Source: Paracidobacterium acidisoli (lineage in GTDB: Bacteria; Acidobacteriota; Terriglobia; Terriglobales; Acidobacteriaceae). From it: a DNA stretch of 64,000 nt. The notes beneath the pieces were generated by a model. That model saw nothing but the letters and a program-made list of their open reading frames with translations. It did no database searches and was not told the origin of the DNA. Position 1 is the stretch's first letter, and each line of letters starts with the position of its first letter. Shown one piece after another: positions 38,177-46,711 of this stretch. The DNA is taken from assembly GCF_003428625.2 (NCBI RefSeq), contig NZ_QVQT02000003.1, positions 310,001-374,000 of the forward strand. Reading direction: 5' to 3'. Position numbers and translations under genes: made by a program.

Positions 38177-38276
38177 TTCAGGCGTATTGAAATGTACTTC
38201 TCATGGATGGACAAATAAACGGAAATAAGCCTTTGAGAGAAGGGCTAAAGGTTAAGATGGACCTGTAAAGCACACG

Positions 38277-39374
38277 ATGCGCCGTTTCCTCTCTCTCCGC
38301 GATTTTGACTGGACGCTGCTGGGCTTCGTGCTGATCCTTTCGGTGGTCAGCGTCTTTGAGATTTACAGCGCCACGCTGCACACCAAGTTTGTCGGCTTTT
38401 ACCGCTTCCAGATCCTCTGGCTGTGCGGCGGCATGGCCATGATGTTCCTGATGTCGGTGATCGACTATCATCTGCTGCTCGACATCGTGCACTGGATCTA
38501 CGGCTTTTTCATGCTGGCTCTGGTCGGAGTGCTGGCGACCCCGAAGGTCATGGGCGCCAGGCGCTGGATTAAGCTGCCCGGGGGCATTCACTTTCAGCCC
38601 TCGGAGTGGGTCAAGCTGGTGCTGATCGTCATTATGGCCCGGTACTTTGCCGGCCTGGTGGGGCGCGAGCTGACCTGGAAGGATATCTTCAAGGCGATCG
38701 CCCTGGTGGCCATCCCCATGCTGCTGGTGCTGAAGCAGCCCGACCTGGGCACGTCGCTGACCTACTCGCCGGTGCTGCTGGTGGGGCTGTTTCTGGGCGG
38801 AATCGACTGGAAGAAGGGGGCGATACTGATTCTGGCAGTGATTCTGGGCGCGGGCGGCATCTGGATGAGCGGCAAGGTGCTGAAGCCGTATCAGAAGGCC
38901 CGGCTGACCAGCTTTATCAACCCCGATGCCGATCCCAAAGGGACGGGCTACCAGATCATCCAGTCAAAGATCGCCGTCGGCGACGGAGGGGTCTTTGGAC
39001 GGGGCGCCACCAGGGGCACCCAGACCCAGGGCGACTTTCTGCCCATCCCGTATACCGACTTCATCTTTGCCGCCTTCTGCGAAGAGCACGGGTTCATCGG
39101 CGCGGTCATCGTGTTGCTGATATACTTCCTCGTATTGATGCGTTTGATTCAAAACGCTCAAACAGCCGCAGACCTCCCGGGAACGTTCCTGGTGATGGGC
39201 GTGGTGGCCGTCCTGATTTTTCAGATCGCGGTCAATGTCGGAATGGTCGTTGGGCTGATGCCGGTTACCGGAATTCCTCTTCCGCTGATGAGCTACGGAG
39301 GGTCCTCGGTACTGTTTACGTTTCTGGCTTTGGGCATGGTGATGAACGTCCGCATGAGCCGCTTCGTGAACTGA
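38277..39374 (+). CDS. rodA: peptidoglycan glycosyltransferase RodA
   Basis: 365 residues, SEDS family, about ten membrane helices. Signature segments are GARRWIKLPGGIHFQPSEWVKL, the KPYQKARLTSFINPDADPKGTGYQIIQSKIAVG loop region and GIPLPLMSYGGSSVLFTFLALGM. RodA polymerises glycan strands with PBP2. It normally follows mrdA directly; here 676 bases with the GIY-YIG cassette separate them, so rodA may depend on readthrough or on its own promoter at 38177-38276. Confidence 0.96.
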   Translation: MRRFLSLRDFDWTLLGFVLILSVVSVFEIYSATLHTKFVGFYRFQILWLCGGMAMMFLMSVIDYHLLLDIVHWIYGFFMLALVGVLATPKVMGARRWIKLPGGIHFQPSEWVKLVLIVIMARYFAGLVGRELTWKDIFKAIALVAIPMLLVLKQPDLGTSLTYSPVLLVGLFLGGIDWKKGAILILAVILGAGGIWMSGKVLKPYQKARLTSFINPDADPKGTGYQIIQSKIAVGDGGVFGRGATRGTQTQGDFLPIPYTDFIFAAFCEEHGFIGAVIVLLIYFLVLMRLIQNAQTAADLPGTFLVMGVVAVLIFQIAVNVGMVVGLMPVTGIPLPLMSYGGSSVLFTFLALGMVMNVRMSRFVN

Positions 39375-39780
39375 ATCCCCGGCGACAACAGGATTGGTAA
39401 ACAGTACGCGCCTGGTCTCCGCTGAATGCGAAGCGATGGGCGCCGGGAAGTACAGGTCCAGGTTTTTAACAATTTCAACCGGCCAGGTGGATCACCGGGG
39501 CCGGGCAGGATCGGGAATGAGAGCAAAGAGACGGGTAACGGCCCCGCCTTCCATGAAGGCTGAAGTGGTCACCGGATCTTCGTACATGGATGGCCCGCCT
39601 TTGACCGGAAGCGCGTTTCGCGCTCTTTGGTCGGTGAACAGGCGGGAGAGAGCGTCGTTTCTCACGCAGGGCGTTGAGCACAAAGCGGACATCTTTTTCT
39701 CACTTCCGGTCTTTTCCGGCAATCCGGTCTGATCTGTCTCGGCTGATACTCCGCCGATAACGCGGGGCGAAAGAGGCAGA
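39375..39780 (+). promoter_or_regulatory. long leader before the RNase E/G gene, with a structured hairpin
   Basis: 406 bases without a convincing gene. At 39594-39646 a stacked hairpin can form: CCCGCCT with AGGCGGG, GACC with GGTC, and AGCGCG with CGCGCT around a TTT loop. RNase E genes of other bacteria are autoregulated through structured 5' leaders, so a similar role is possible. A 112-codon open frame here lacks coding signs. Confidence 0.45.
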
Positions 39781-42700
39781 ATGGCAAAGGAAATATGCAT
39801 CTCCAGCACGCCGCACGAGACACGGCTGGCTATTCTCGAAGACGATCAGCTCGCGGAAATCTACTACGAGCGCGAAAATGAATACACCCTCGCAGGGTCC
39901 ATCTACAAAGGACGCGTAACCCGCGTTCTTCCCGGTATGCAGTCCGCATTTGTGGACCTTGGCCTTGAACGGGACGCCTTCCTTTACGTCACGGATTTTC
40001 TCGAAGAGCAGGAAGACTCCGCCGACTTTGAAACAGCTGCTCCGGCAGCGCCGCCGCGCCGCGACGGCGGACATGGACGCGAATCGCGCCCGCCACGCCA
40101 GGAAGAAGCCCCGCGCGAGGCAGCTCAGGGCGAAGCCGACAGCGGGGAAGGAACGGATTCCGACTCGCCCTCAGGCACCCGGCGCTGGAGAGGACGCCGC
40201 AGCCGCCGCAGAGGCTTCCGCGGCCGCGGTCCACAGGACCAGCAGCAGGATCAGCAGGAATCGCAGTCCGAAGACACGCAGACACTGGAGTCGTTCGAGG
40301 TCGTCGAAGAGGCGATCGCCGATGAGCCGGTAGCGCGGCCCGAGCGCGGCGCACCGGGCGGAATCCCCGCACAGCATCTTCCGGTGGTGCTTCCCGGCGA
40401 GTCGCTCTCGAAGTATGGAGCCGCCCCTGCTGCCGCAACACCCAAAGCGGAAAGCAAACCCCCCGCTGCTTCCGCGGCGCCCGCGGTGAACTACACGGCG
40501 CCGAAGCCTTCCACGCAGATTGAAGTCCCTCTCGGCTGGGACGGCGGAGCACTGCTGCCGGGCGAGTCGCTCTCGAGATATCGCCGCAGCGAGCGTGCTC
40601 ATGCAGAGCCTGCTGCTGAAACAAAGCCGGCGACCGAAGCGGTCGAGCCGGAAGCGCCTCAGGCGATCGTCGCAGACGCGCCCGCTGAGGAACATGCGCC
40701 CTTTACGGAAGCGGCAACGGTACCCGCGCCCGTGGAAGAGGCCGTAATCGAGCCGGCCACAATCGAGTCGGCCCCTGTGGAATCGCCGGTTTCCACGGAA
40801 TCAACGGTTGAGGAAAAGCAGGAAGAGAGTGTTCCTGTTGCCGCAGCGCAGCCGGAGGCACCCGCGCCTGCGGAGGTTGTTGCCGAGACTCCGGAGGAGT
40901 TCCACGAAGAGGTGCAGGAGTTCGAGCCGGAGAGCGCTTCGGCGTCATACCGGATCGATCCGTCGGCTCCGAGTGAATTCCGTGTAAGCGGGGTGACGGA
41001 GGAGATCGAAACTCCGGCAGAAGAGGAAGCGGAAAGCGAAGAGCATCCGCCGCTCGGCGCAGCGGAAGCTGCTGAAGCTGCGGCAGGCGAAAGCGAGGCC
41101 GGTGAAGCGGCTTCGGCTGCCGAGGCGCATGCGCATCCGGCCGCGACGCCCGAGGCTGAGGCTGTCGACCATCTGTACGGTTTTGCGCCTGGCATGGGCG
41201 TGCTCGAAGAAGAGGTGATCGACGAGGAAGAGTATGACTTCGAGCCGATTCACGGGCATGCGGATGAGCAGGAGGTCGAGGAGCTGGAAGAAGAGACGCT
41301 CGACCACGCCGGAGAAATCGGCGAAGCGGTGCGCGACGCGCATCTCGATCAGCGTCTGGGCCTGAGAGAGGCGGAACAGGACGAGCAGGAAGAGGCTGAG
41401 GAAGAGGACGACGAAGAGTCCGAAGGCGGCTACGATCCTGGGTTCGTCGAAACGGTGGACGAAGAGGAGTTTGAGGATCACGAAGGCGATGAGCCGGCTG
41501 AAGAGACAGCGGCTGCCGAAGCCGTTGCGCCGCATCCGCGTGAAGGCCGCAGAGAGGATCGCCGTGGCGACCGCCGCGGTGGAGGCCGCCGTCAGGGTGG
41601 TGGTGGCCGCCGGCGTCCGGGCGGAGGCGGTGGTGGTGGCGGACGCAGGCCGAGCGCGCAGACGATGGATCTTCCCGTTATCAGCGAGCTGCTGAAGCAG
41701 GGGCAGGAGATTCTGGTTCAGATTGCGAAGGAGCCGATCGCCAGAAAAGGCGCGCGGATCACGAGCCACATTGCGCTGCCTGGACGCTTCCTCGTGTTCA
41801 TGCCGACGGTGAATCATGTCGGCGTCTCGCGCAAGATCTCGTCCGATGAAGAGCGCCAGCGCCTGAAGCGGATTTTGATCAGCGAAAAGGGCACGGAGAG
41901 CGGCGGCTTCATTGTGCGCACCGCGGCCGACGGGGCGAGCGAGGACGATCTGCGCGCCGATATCCGTTTCCTGCTGAGTCTCTGGAAAGAGATCCGGCAG
42001 CGCTCGGAAGAGGCGAAGGCTCCGGCGCTGATTTATCACGATCTGAACCTGGTGGAGCGCATTCTGCGCGATCAGGTGAACGACAACTTCTCGACGATCT
42101 GGGTCGACAGCGAAGTCGATTACGAGCGCATCGTCCGCTTCCTGAACCGCTTCCAGCCTTCGCTGGTGCGGCGCGTCAAGCTCTACACCAAAGAGACGCC
42201 GCTCTTCGAGCAGTTCGGCATTCAGGACGAGATCAGCAAGGCGCTCAAGTCCAAGGTCTGGCTCAAGTCCGGCGGCTCGATCGTCATCAACCAGACGGAA
42301 GCGCTGGTTGCGATCGACATCAACACCGGCAAGTATGTCGGCAAGACGGCGCGGCTTGAAGACACGATCCTCAAGACGAATCTCGATGCCATTCCGGAGA
42401 TCGTCCGGCAGATTCGCCTGCGCGATCTGGGCGGCATCATCGTGATCGACTTTATCGACATGGACGAACGCCGCAATCGCCACAAAGTCATGCAGGCGCT
42501 TGAAGAGGAGCTGAAGTCCGACCGCGCGCCGTCGAAGGTGCTGCAGTTTAACGATTTCGGTCTCGTGGCGATTACGCGCAAGCGCGTGAAGCAGTCGCTC
42601 GAGCGTACGCTGAGCATTCCCTGCCCGACGTGCGTGGCGACCGGCATGGTCAAGAGCCCGGTGACGGTGGCCAACGAGATTTACACGGAAATGCGCAAGA

Positions 42701-42873
42701 TGCAGCGCCATCTGGAGCGGAACGACGTGCTGCTCCGCGTCAATCCTGAAGTGGTGAAGACGCTGAAGGCCAACAATGCGCGCTGGCTGAACGAACTCGA
42801 GGAGATGACCGGCAAAACGATCATCGTCAAGAGCGATCCGGCACTGCATCCGGAGCAGTTCGATATCCACTAA
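39781..42873 (+). CDS. rne: RNase E/G family endoribonuclease with large insertion in the S1 domain
   Basis: 1030 residues; main endonuclease for mRNA decay and rRNA processing. The S1 domain begins normally (GSIYKGRVTRVLPGMQSAFVDLG, about 39-61) and is interrupted near residue 78. It resumes near 629 (PVISELLKQGQEILVQIAKEP). The 550-residue insert is Ala/Pro/Glu-rich with an Arg-rich patch at about 135-155, a strongly acidic stretch and a basic RGG-type segment at the end. The catalytic core is intact: Asp846 and Asp893 (IDFIDMD) and the zinc link CPTC (948-951). E. coli RNase E carries its disordered scaffold at the C-terminus instead. Whether to call it rne or rng is a matter of convention. 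Confidence 0.94.
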   Translation: MAKEICISSTPHETRLAILEDDQLAEIYYERENEYTLAGSIYKGRVTRVLPGMQSAFVDLGLERDAFLYVTDFLEEQEDSADFETAAPAAPPRRDGGHGRESRPPRQEEAPREAAQGEADSGEGTDSDSPSGTRRWRGRRSRRRGFRGRGPQDQQQDQQESQSEDTQTLESFEVVEEAIADEPVARPERGAPGGIPAQHLPVVLPGESLSKYGAAPAAATPKAESKPPAASAAPAVNYTAPKPSTQIEVPLGWDGGALLPGESLSRYRRSERAHAEPAAETKPATEAVEPEAPQAIVADAPAEEHAPFTEAATVPAPVEEAVIEPATIESAPVESPVSTESTVEEKQEESVPVAAAQPEAPAPAEVVAETPEEFHEEVQEFEPESASASYRIDPSAPSEFRVSGVTEEIETPAEEEAESEEHPPLGAAEAAEAAAGESEAGEAASAAEAHAHPAATPEAEAVDHLYGFAPGMGVLEEEVIDEEEYDFEPIHGHADEQEVEELEEETLDHAGEIGEAVRDAHLDQRLGLREAEQDEQEEAEEEDDEESEGGYDPGFVETVDEEEFEDHEGDEPAEETAAAEAVAPHPREGRREDRRGDRRGGGRRQGGGGRRRPGGGGGGGGRRPSAQTMDLPVISELLKQGQEILVQIAKEPIARKGARITSHIALPGRFLVFMPTVNHVGVSRKISSDEERQRLKRILISEKGTESGGFIVRTAADGASEDDLRADIRFLLSLWKEIRQRSEEAKAPALIYHDLNLVERILRDQVNDNFSTIWVDSEVDYERIVRFLNRFQPSLVRRVKLYTKETPLFEQFGIQDEISKALKSKVWLKSGGSIVINQTEALVAIDINTGKYVGKTARLEDTILKTNLDAIPEIVRQIRLRDLGGIIVIDFIDMDERRNRHKVMQALEEELKSDRAPSKVLQFNDFGLVAITRKRVKQSLERTLSIPCPTCVATGMVKSPVTVANEIYTEMRKMQRHLERNDVLLRVNPEVVKTLKANNARWLNELEEMTGKTIIVKSDPALHPEQFDIH

Positions 42874-42887
42874 GCGGAATGATCTGG

Positions 42888-42918
42888 CTGTGCCGGTTGT
42901 ACTTTGCAGCCGGCACAG
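42888..42918 (+). terminator. hairpin after the RNase E/G gene, possible terminator
   Basis: CTGTGCCGGTTG (42888-42899) pairs with CAGCCGGCACAG (42907-42918), 12 pairs with one wobble and a seven-base loop. There is no good T tract, so it may be a weak terminator or a 3' end stabiliser. Confidence 0.5.
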
Positions 42919-43023
42919 TTAACAAAAATGTCATTCGCCGCGTCTAAACCATCCAGATAGTGTTCGATAAACGGGGGAGTATCCCACGAAGTCCCCCAAT
43001 CTCTTCGACCTGAGGGATTCTCC

Positions 43024-43917
43024 ATGTTTTCAACCTGCAGTATTTCGCACAGGCTGTGGCGGCATGTAATCGTAGCCGCGGGTGTGGCTGCTCTGACTTC
43101 GTTTGCCGTTTCGGCGATGGCTCAGACGCAGGCAGACGCCGGTAATAGTTCCAGTTCAACGGATTACAGGACATATATCAGCACGGACGCCCTGCTGGGC
43201 TCCTCCGCGCTTCCTGCTGCTCCCGCTGCCGGCGCGAACGCTTCGCCGCAGTATGGCGGGCAGCGCAATTATCCGCGCTATCCGCAGTATCAGAACCGCT
43301 GGAGCCACCTGGCATTTGATGCCGGCGGCGGTTTTACAATCCCCATCGGCAATACGGCCCACGGGAACGAAACATGGGGATACAACATCGGATTCGGCGG
43401 TGGATGGAATTTTACGAAGCGGATCGGGGTGTTGCTGCAGTATCGGTTCAACAAGGATAAGATTCCGGGATCGACGCTGACGGCTCTCTACAACCAGGCC
43501 CAGTCGGAGGGTGCGGGGCTTTCAGGGCCTCTCGGCGGCAATGTCAACACCTGGTCGTTAACGCTTGAGCCGATCTTCTATCAGCCTTTCACAAAAAAGT
43601 CCGGAGCGTATGTCACCGGCGGTGGTGGCTTCTACCGCAAGGTGACCAACTTCACGGAGCTGCAGGAAGAGGAGCAGTGCTATTACTACTGCTATGTCGG
43701 TTATGCGCCTTCGACGGTAGCTCATTCCTCCAGTAATCAGGGTGGTCTCAACATCGGCGCCGGCTTTTACTGGAAAGCCTTCGGCGAGGACAGCAACGCG
43801 AAGTTCTTCACTGAAGCGCGCTATGTATGGGTCGATTCTCCGGTGGCAAGCAACTCCGATCCGTTCGGATCAGGGACTCAGAGTTTGATTCCGGTGACCT
43901 TCGGTCTCCGTTTCTAA
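43024..43917 (+). CDS. outer-membrane beta-barrel protein
   Basis: 297 residues with a signal peptide ending in AMAQ. After a Ser/Ala-rich linker the mature protein alternates in a beta-barrel pattern (LAFDAGGGFTIPIGN, GYNIGFGGGWNFTKRIGVLLQYRF, VWVDSPVASNSD). It ends in VTFGLRF, a terminal aromatic as expected for BAM-dependent insertion. A CYYYCYVG loop may hold a disulphide. No specific function can be assigned. It ends at a strong terminator (43941). Confidence 0.78.
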   Translation: MFSTCSISHRLWRHVIVAAGVAALTSFAVSAMAQTQADAGNSSSSTDYRTYISTDALLGSSALPAAPAAGANASPQYGGQRNYPRYPQYQNRWSHLAFDAGGGFTIPIGNTAHGNETWGYNIGFGGGWNFTKRIGVLLQYRFNKDKIPGSTLTALYNQAQSEGAGLSGPLGGNVNTWSLTLEPIFYQPFTKKSGAYVTGGGGFYRKVTNFTELQEEEQCYYYCYVGYAPSTVAHSSSNQGGLNIGAGFYWKAFGEDSNAKFFTEARYVWVDSPVASNSDPFGSGTQSLIPVTFGLRF

Positions 43918-43940
43918 GGCAAGTCATCAGGGCTCATCTC

Positions 43941-43970
43941 AGGGCAAACCCTTCGGGGTTTGCCCTTTTT
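43941..43970 (+). terminator. rho-independent terminator
   Basis: AGGGCAAACCC (43941-43951) and GGGTTTGCCCT (43956-43966) form a perfect 11-base stem with a TTCG tetraloop, followed by a T run. It ends the beta-barrel gene. Confidence 0.95.
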
Positions 43971-43973
43971 GCT

Positions 43974-44375
43974 TCAGTACGGCAGAGACATCGCCGTGAT
44001 GTAGCAGATGGCCAGCGCCAGCAGGCAGGAGAAGAGCACAAGCCAGCGCACACGCCGATAAGCGAAGAAGCTCAGAATCACCCCGAGCAGCGATGCTGCC
44101 ATGCCGATGAGCACCGACCAGCTCTGAGATATGTCGAGATGCTTCGCGGGTGTGGCTGCCGGCTTATGGAAGGCAATCAGCAGCAGCACGAAGGGCGCGG
44201 CCACCGTGCCGATGCTGCCGGAAAGCAGCGCTGCGAAGGCCATCCACCGGCGCCACCCCTTTGGCGCGGGAATCCGCCTCCAGCTCTTCCATGCAAAGAA
44301 CATGCCGCAGACCGGCAGTGCGATCAGCACGAAGAGAACGGTCAGCGAGAGAACAGTCGAGAACTGGGATAGCAT
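43974..44375 (-). CDS. hypothetical four-helix membrane protein
   Basis: 133 residues with four hydrophobic segments (VLSLTVLFVLIALPVCGMFFAW, WMAFAALLSGSIGTVAAPFVLLLIAF, WSVLIGMAASLLGVILSFFAY, WLVLFSCLLALAICYITA). No family recognised. It is downstream of, and co-directional with, the GT2 glycosyltransferase (11 bases between), so it may be an accessory of that enzyme. Confidence 0.65.
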   Translation of the reverse strand: MLSQFSTVLSLTVLFVLIALPVCGMFFAWKSWRRIPAPKGWRRWMAFAALLSGSIGTVAAPFVLLLIAFHKPAATPAKHLDISQSWSVLIGMAASLLGVILSFFAYRRVRWLVLFSCLLALAICYITAMSLPY

Positions 44376-44386
44376 GGCCTGCGCCG

Positions 44387-46012
44387 CTACACGCCCACGG
44401 GAAACGGCTTCGGCGAAGACTCTTCGAGGTTCGCTCCGGAGCGCCAGCGCTCGAAGCGGCCCTGGAAGAGCGAGAGCAGCCCCGTGTACCAGTAGCCGAT
44501 CACGAAGAGCAGCAGGAAGGGCACGGTGAAGTAATTCTCATTGACGATGGCATACCAGACGCAGAGCGCGAAGTAGCCTCCGATGAGCAATTCGAAGAAG
44601 GGAATGAGACCGAGCCGTTTGCGATACTTTGAGGCCTTCGATTTTTCGCCGCGCTTCTCCACGCGGTACTTCGGCGTGCGCTTGAAGGCGCTCTGAATGC
44701 CGAAGAGCGCTTCCATCACCGCGATAGTGTTGGTGAGCGTAAGCCCGATGCCGAGCGACATAAGAAACGGCAGGTAGAGAAAGGTGCGATACCAGCGGCC
44801 GGGAAAGAGCTCTTTCTGCGAGACGAGATAAAACGACGAAATAGAGAAGGTCGATGCGAGAAAGAGCGGGAAGTCGATGAACAGCATCTGGAACCATCCC
44901 TGATAAAAGCGGATGATCATCGCGGGCATCAGCAGCACGGAGAGCACGACCATCAGCGGATAGCTGATATTCGCGGTCAGGTGGTACCAGGCTTCGATCT
45001 TGGTGTGAAAGGGCGCGTCGCTTTTGAAGACGTAAGGGAGAATCTTTTTCGATGTCTGAATGAGTCCCTTGGCCCAGCGCTGCTGCTGCGTCTTGAAGGC
45101 CGTCATCTCGATGGGCACTTCGGCGGGGCACTCGACGTCCTGCAGATATTTGAACTTCCAACCCTTGAGCTGTGCGCGATAGCTCAGGTCGGTGTCTTCG
45201 GTGAGGGTATCGTGCTGCCAGCCTCCGGCCTCGTCGATGGCGCAGCGCCGCCACATGCCCGCGGTGCCGTTGAAGTTGAAGAAGACGCCGGAGCGGGAGC
45301 GGCCGCCGTGCTCCAGCACGAAGTGGCCGTCGAGCAGAATGGCTTCCACCTGGGTGAGAAAGCTGTAATCGCGATTGAGGTGCGTCCAGCGGGTCTGCAC
45401 CATGCCGATCTCCGGCTCGGCAAAGTGATGCACCACCTGCATCAGCCACTCGCGCGGCGGCACGAAATCAGCATCGAAGATCGCAACGAACTCGCCCTTC
45501 GCGACCTTCAGGCCTTCATCGAGCGCGCCGGCCTTGAAGCCCCGGCGGTTGGTGCGGTGGAGATAGACGATGGGGTTTCCGGCGGCATGGTAGCGCTCGA
45601 CGATGGCGGCGGCGGCCTCTTTGGTCTCATCGGTCGAGTCGTCGAGCAGCTGAATCTCCAGCAGGTCGCGGGGATAATCGAGGTTGCAGCAGGCCTCGAT
45701 AAGGCGGTCGATGACGAACTGCTCGTTGAAGATGGGAAGCTGAACAGTGATGCGGGGAAGCTGCTCGAAGTGGTGCGCGGGCTCTTTGGTGGCGTTCTTC
45801 CGGTGCCGGTAGTAGAGCCACACGAGCTGATAGCGGTGCAGCCCGTAGAAGGCCAGAATGATCATGACCACAAAGTAGGGGATGAGCAGGGACGCGTCGA
45901 AGAGGTTCCAGCGATAGAGGTGCTCGAAGGTGTGGTCGCCGTAGTGAGAGCGGAGATAGTGGCGCCAGTCGCTCTTCATCAGCAGCATGGCGAAGGCGCG
46001 GGAGGCATGCAC
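44387..46012 (-). CDS. processive family 2 glycosyltransferase, cellulose-synthase-like
   Basis: 541 residues. An N-terminal membrane helix ([19 protein letters not shown]) precedes a cytosolic GT2 domain with the DDS, DAD, TED and QQQRW motifs of membrane-embedded processive beta-glycosyltransferases. Four or more C-terminal helices form the export channel. No PilZ domain and no bcsB or bcsZ gene is present, so the polymer may not be cellulose; glucomannan or a related polymer is possible. GTG 46012 is the longest open start; ATG 45988 or 45979 are plausible alternatives and none has a good ribosome site. Confidence 0.88.
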   Translation of the reverse strand: MHASRAFAMLLMKSDWRHYLRSHYGDHTFEHLYRWNLFDASLLIPYFVVMIILAFYGLHRYQLVWLYYRHRKNATKEPAHHFEQLPRITVQLPIFNEQFVIDRLIEACCNLDYPRDLLEIQLLDDSTDETKEAAAAIVERYHAAGNPIVYLHRTNRRGFKAGALDEGLKVAKGEFVAIFDADFVPPREWLMQVVHHFAEPEIGMVQTRWTHLNRDYSFLTQVEAILLDGHFVLEHGGRSRSGVFFNFNGTAGMWRRCAIDEAGGWQHDTLTEDTDLSYRAQLKGWKFKYLQDVECPAEVPIEMTAFKTQQQRWAKGLIQTSKKILPYVFKSDAPFHTKIEAWYHLTANISYPLMVVLSVLLMPAMIIRFYQGWFQMLFIDFPLFLASTFSISSFYLVSQKELFPGRWYRTFLYLPFLMSLGIGLTLTNTIAVMEALFGIQSAFKRTPKYRVEKRGEKSKASKYRKRLGLIPFFELLIGGYFALCVWYAIVNENYFTVPFLLLFVIGYWYTGLLSLFQGRFERWRSGANLEESSPKPFPVGV

Positions 46013-46201
46013 GAATCCGGCAGCCAGCGATGCGGCAGGTTGTTGAAGCAGGGGCTGGCCTCCATTGGTATTTCTTCCAAAGCTATTGTAAGGGAAGCGG
46101 TTTGCCGCCAGCAGATGGGTGCCTGAACGGGAGCGTCCGCGAAAAATTTTGTGCCGGCCGGCCGCGGAAACCGTAGAATGGCGGCCACGGAGAGACGATC
46201 G

Positions 46202-46648
46202 ATGCCGGGAATCAGAGAGATTGTGCCGATGAGTTTTGTGCCGAAGCGGTCAGAGGCCGGGTTGAGCCTGCTGCGTGTATGGGCCGGCGTCACGCTGTTT
46301 CTGCGGCACGGATGGGAAAAGCGCCCCGCGCACTGGACGATGTTCATGGCGCATTTTCCGAATCCTCTTCATATCGGAGGCTCCGCTTCGTTCCTCGTCG
46401 CCTTCTTCAGCGATTTTGTATGCGGAATCCTGCTGATCATCGGGCTGGGAACGCGCTGGGCGGCGCTCTACTGCCTGTGCAATATCTTCGTCGCGTGGGC
46501 GTTCATCCATCACTTCGCCTTTACGGGGCGAGGTCCGCAGACCGATCACGGTGAGCTGATCGTGCTGTATCTCGGCATGCTGCTGACGCTGCTGATCGCC
46601 GGCGGTGGCCGGTACAGCCTGGACGCGAAGATCACGTCGAAGCGCTAG
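46202..46648 (+). CDS. DoxX family membrane protein
   Basis: About 148 residues with four membrane helices of the DoxX type (EAGLSLLRVWAGVTLFLRHGWEK, ASFLVAFFSDFVCGILLIIGLGTR, ALYCLCNIFVAWAFI, GELIVLYLGMLLTLLIAGGGRYSLD). DoxX proteins are linked to oxidative-stress or quinone and thiosulfate metabolism. ATG 46202 is preceded by GGAGAG; a further ATG is at 46229. The stop lies in the first copy of a 24-base triplicate repeat. Confidence 0.85.
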   Translation: MPGIREIVPMSFVPKRSEAGLSLLRVWAGVTLFLRHGWEKRPAHWTMFMAHFPNPLHIGGSASFLVAFFSDFVCGILLIIGLGTRWAALYCLCNIFVAWAFIHHFAFTGRGPQTDHGELIVLYLGMLLTLLIAGGGRYSLDAKITSKR

Positions 46649-46711
46649 TTGAGGGGCATCGCAAAGCGTCAGTTAATAAACATCGCGAAGCGCTAGTTGA
46701 GAAACATCGTC
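46641..46711. repeat. 24-base imperfect triplicate spanning two stop codons
   Basis: Three units start at 46641, 46665 and 46689. The first and third share AAGCGCTAGTTGAG and CATCG; the middle one has diverged (AAGCGTCAGTTAATAAACATCGCG). The first holds the DoxX stop and the third the mqnC stop, read from the other strand. Confidence 0.7.

Noticed and set aside
39394-39732. 112-codon plus-strand frame in the leader before RNase E/G
   Set aside because: No ribosome site, no recognisable features, and it overlaps the structured hairpin.
40945-42870. 641-codon minus-strand frame over the RNase E/G gene
   Set aside because: Antisense shadow of the catalytic core, which has unambiguous motifs.
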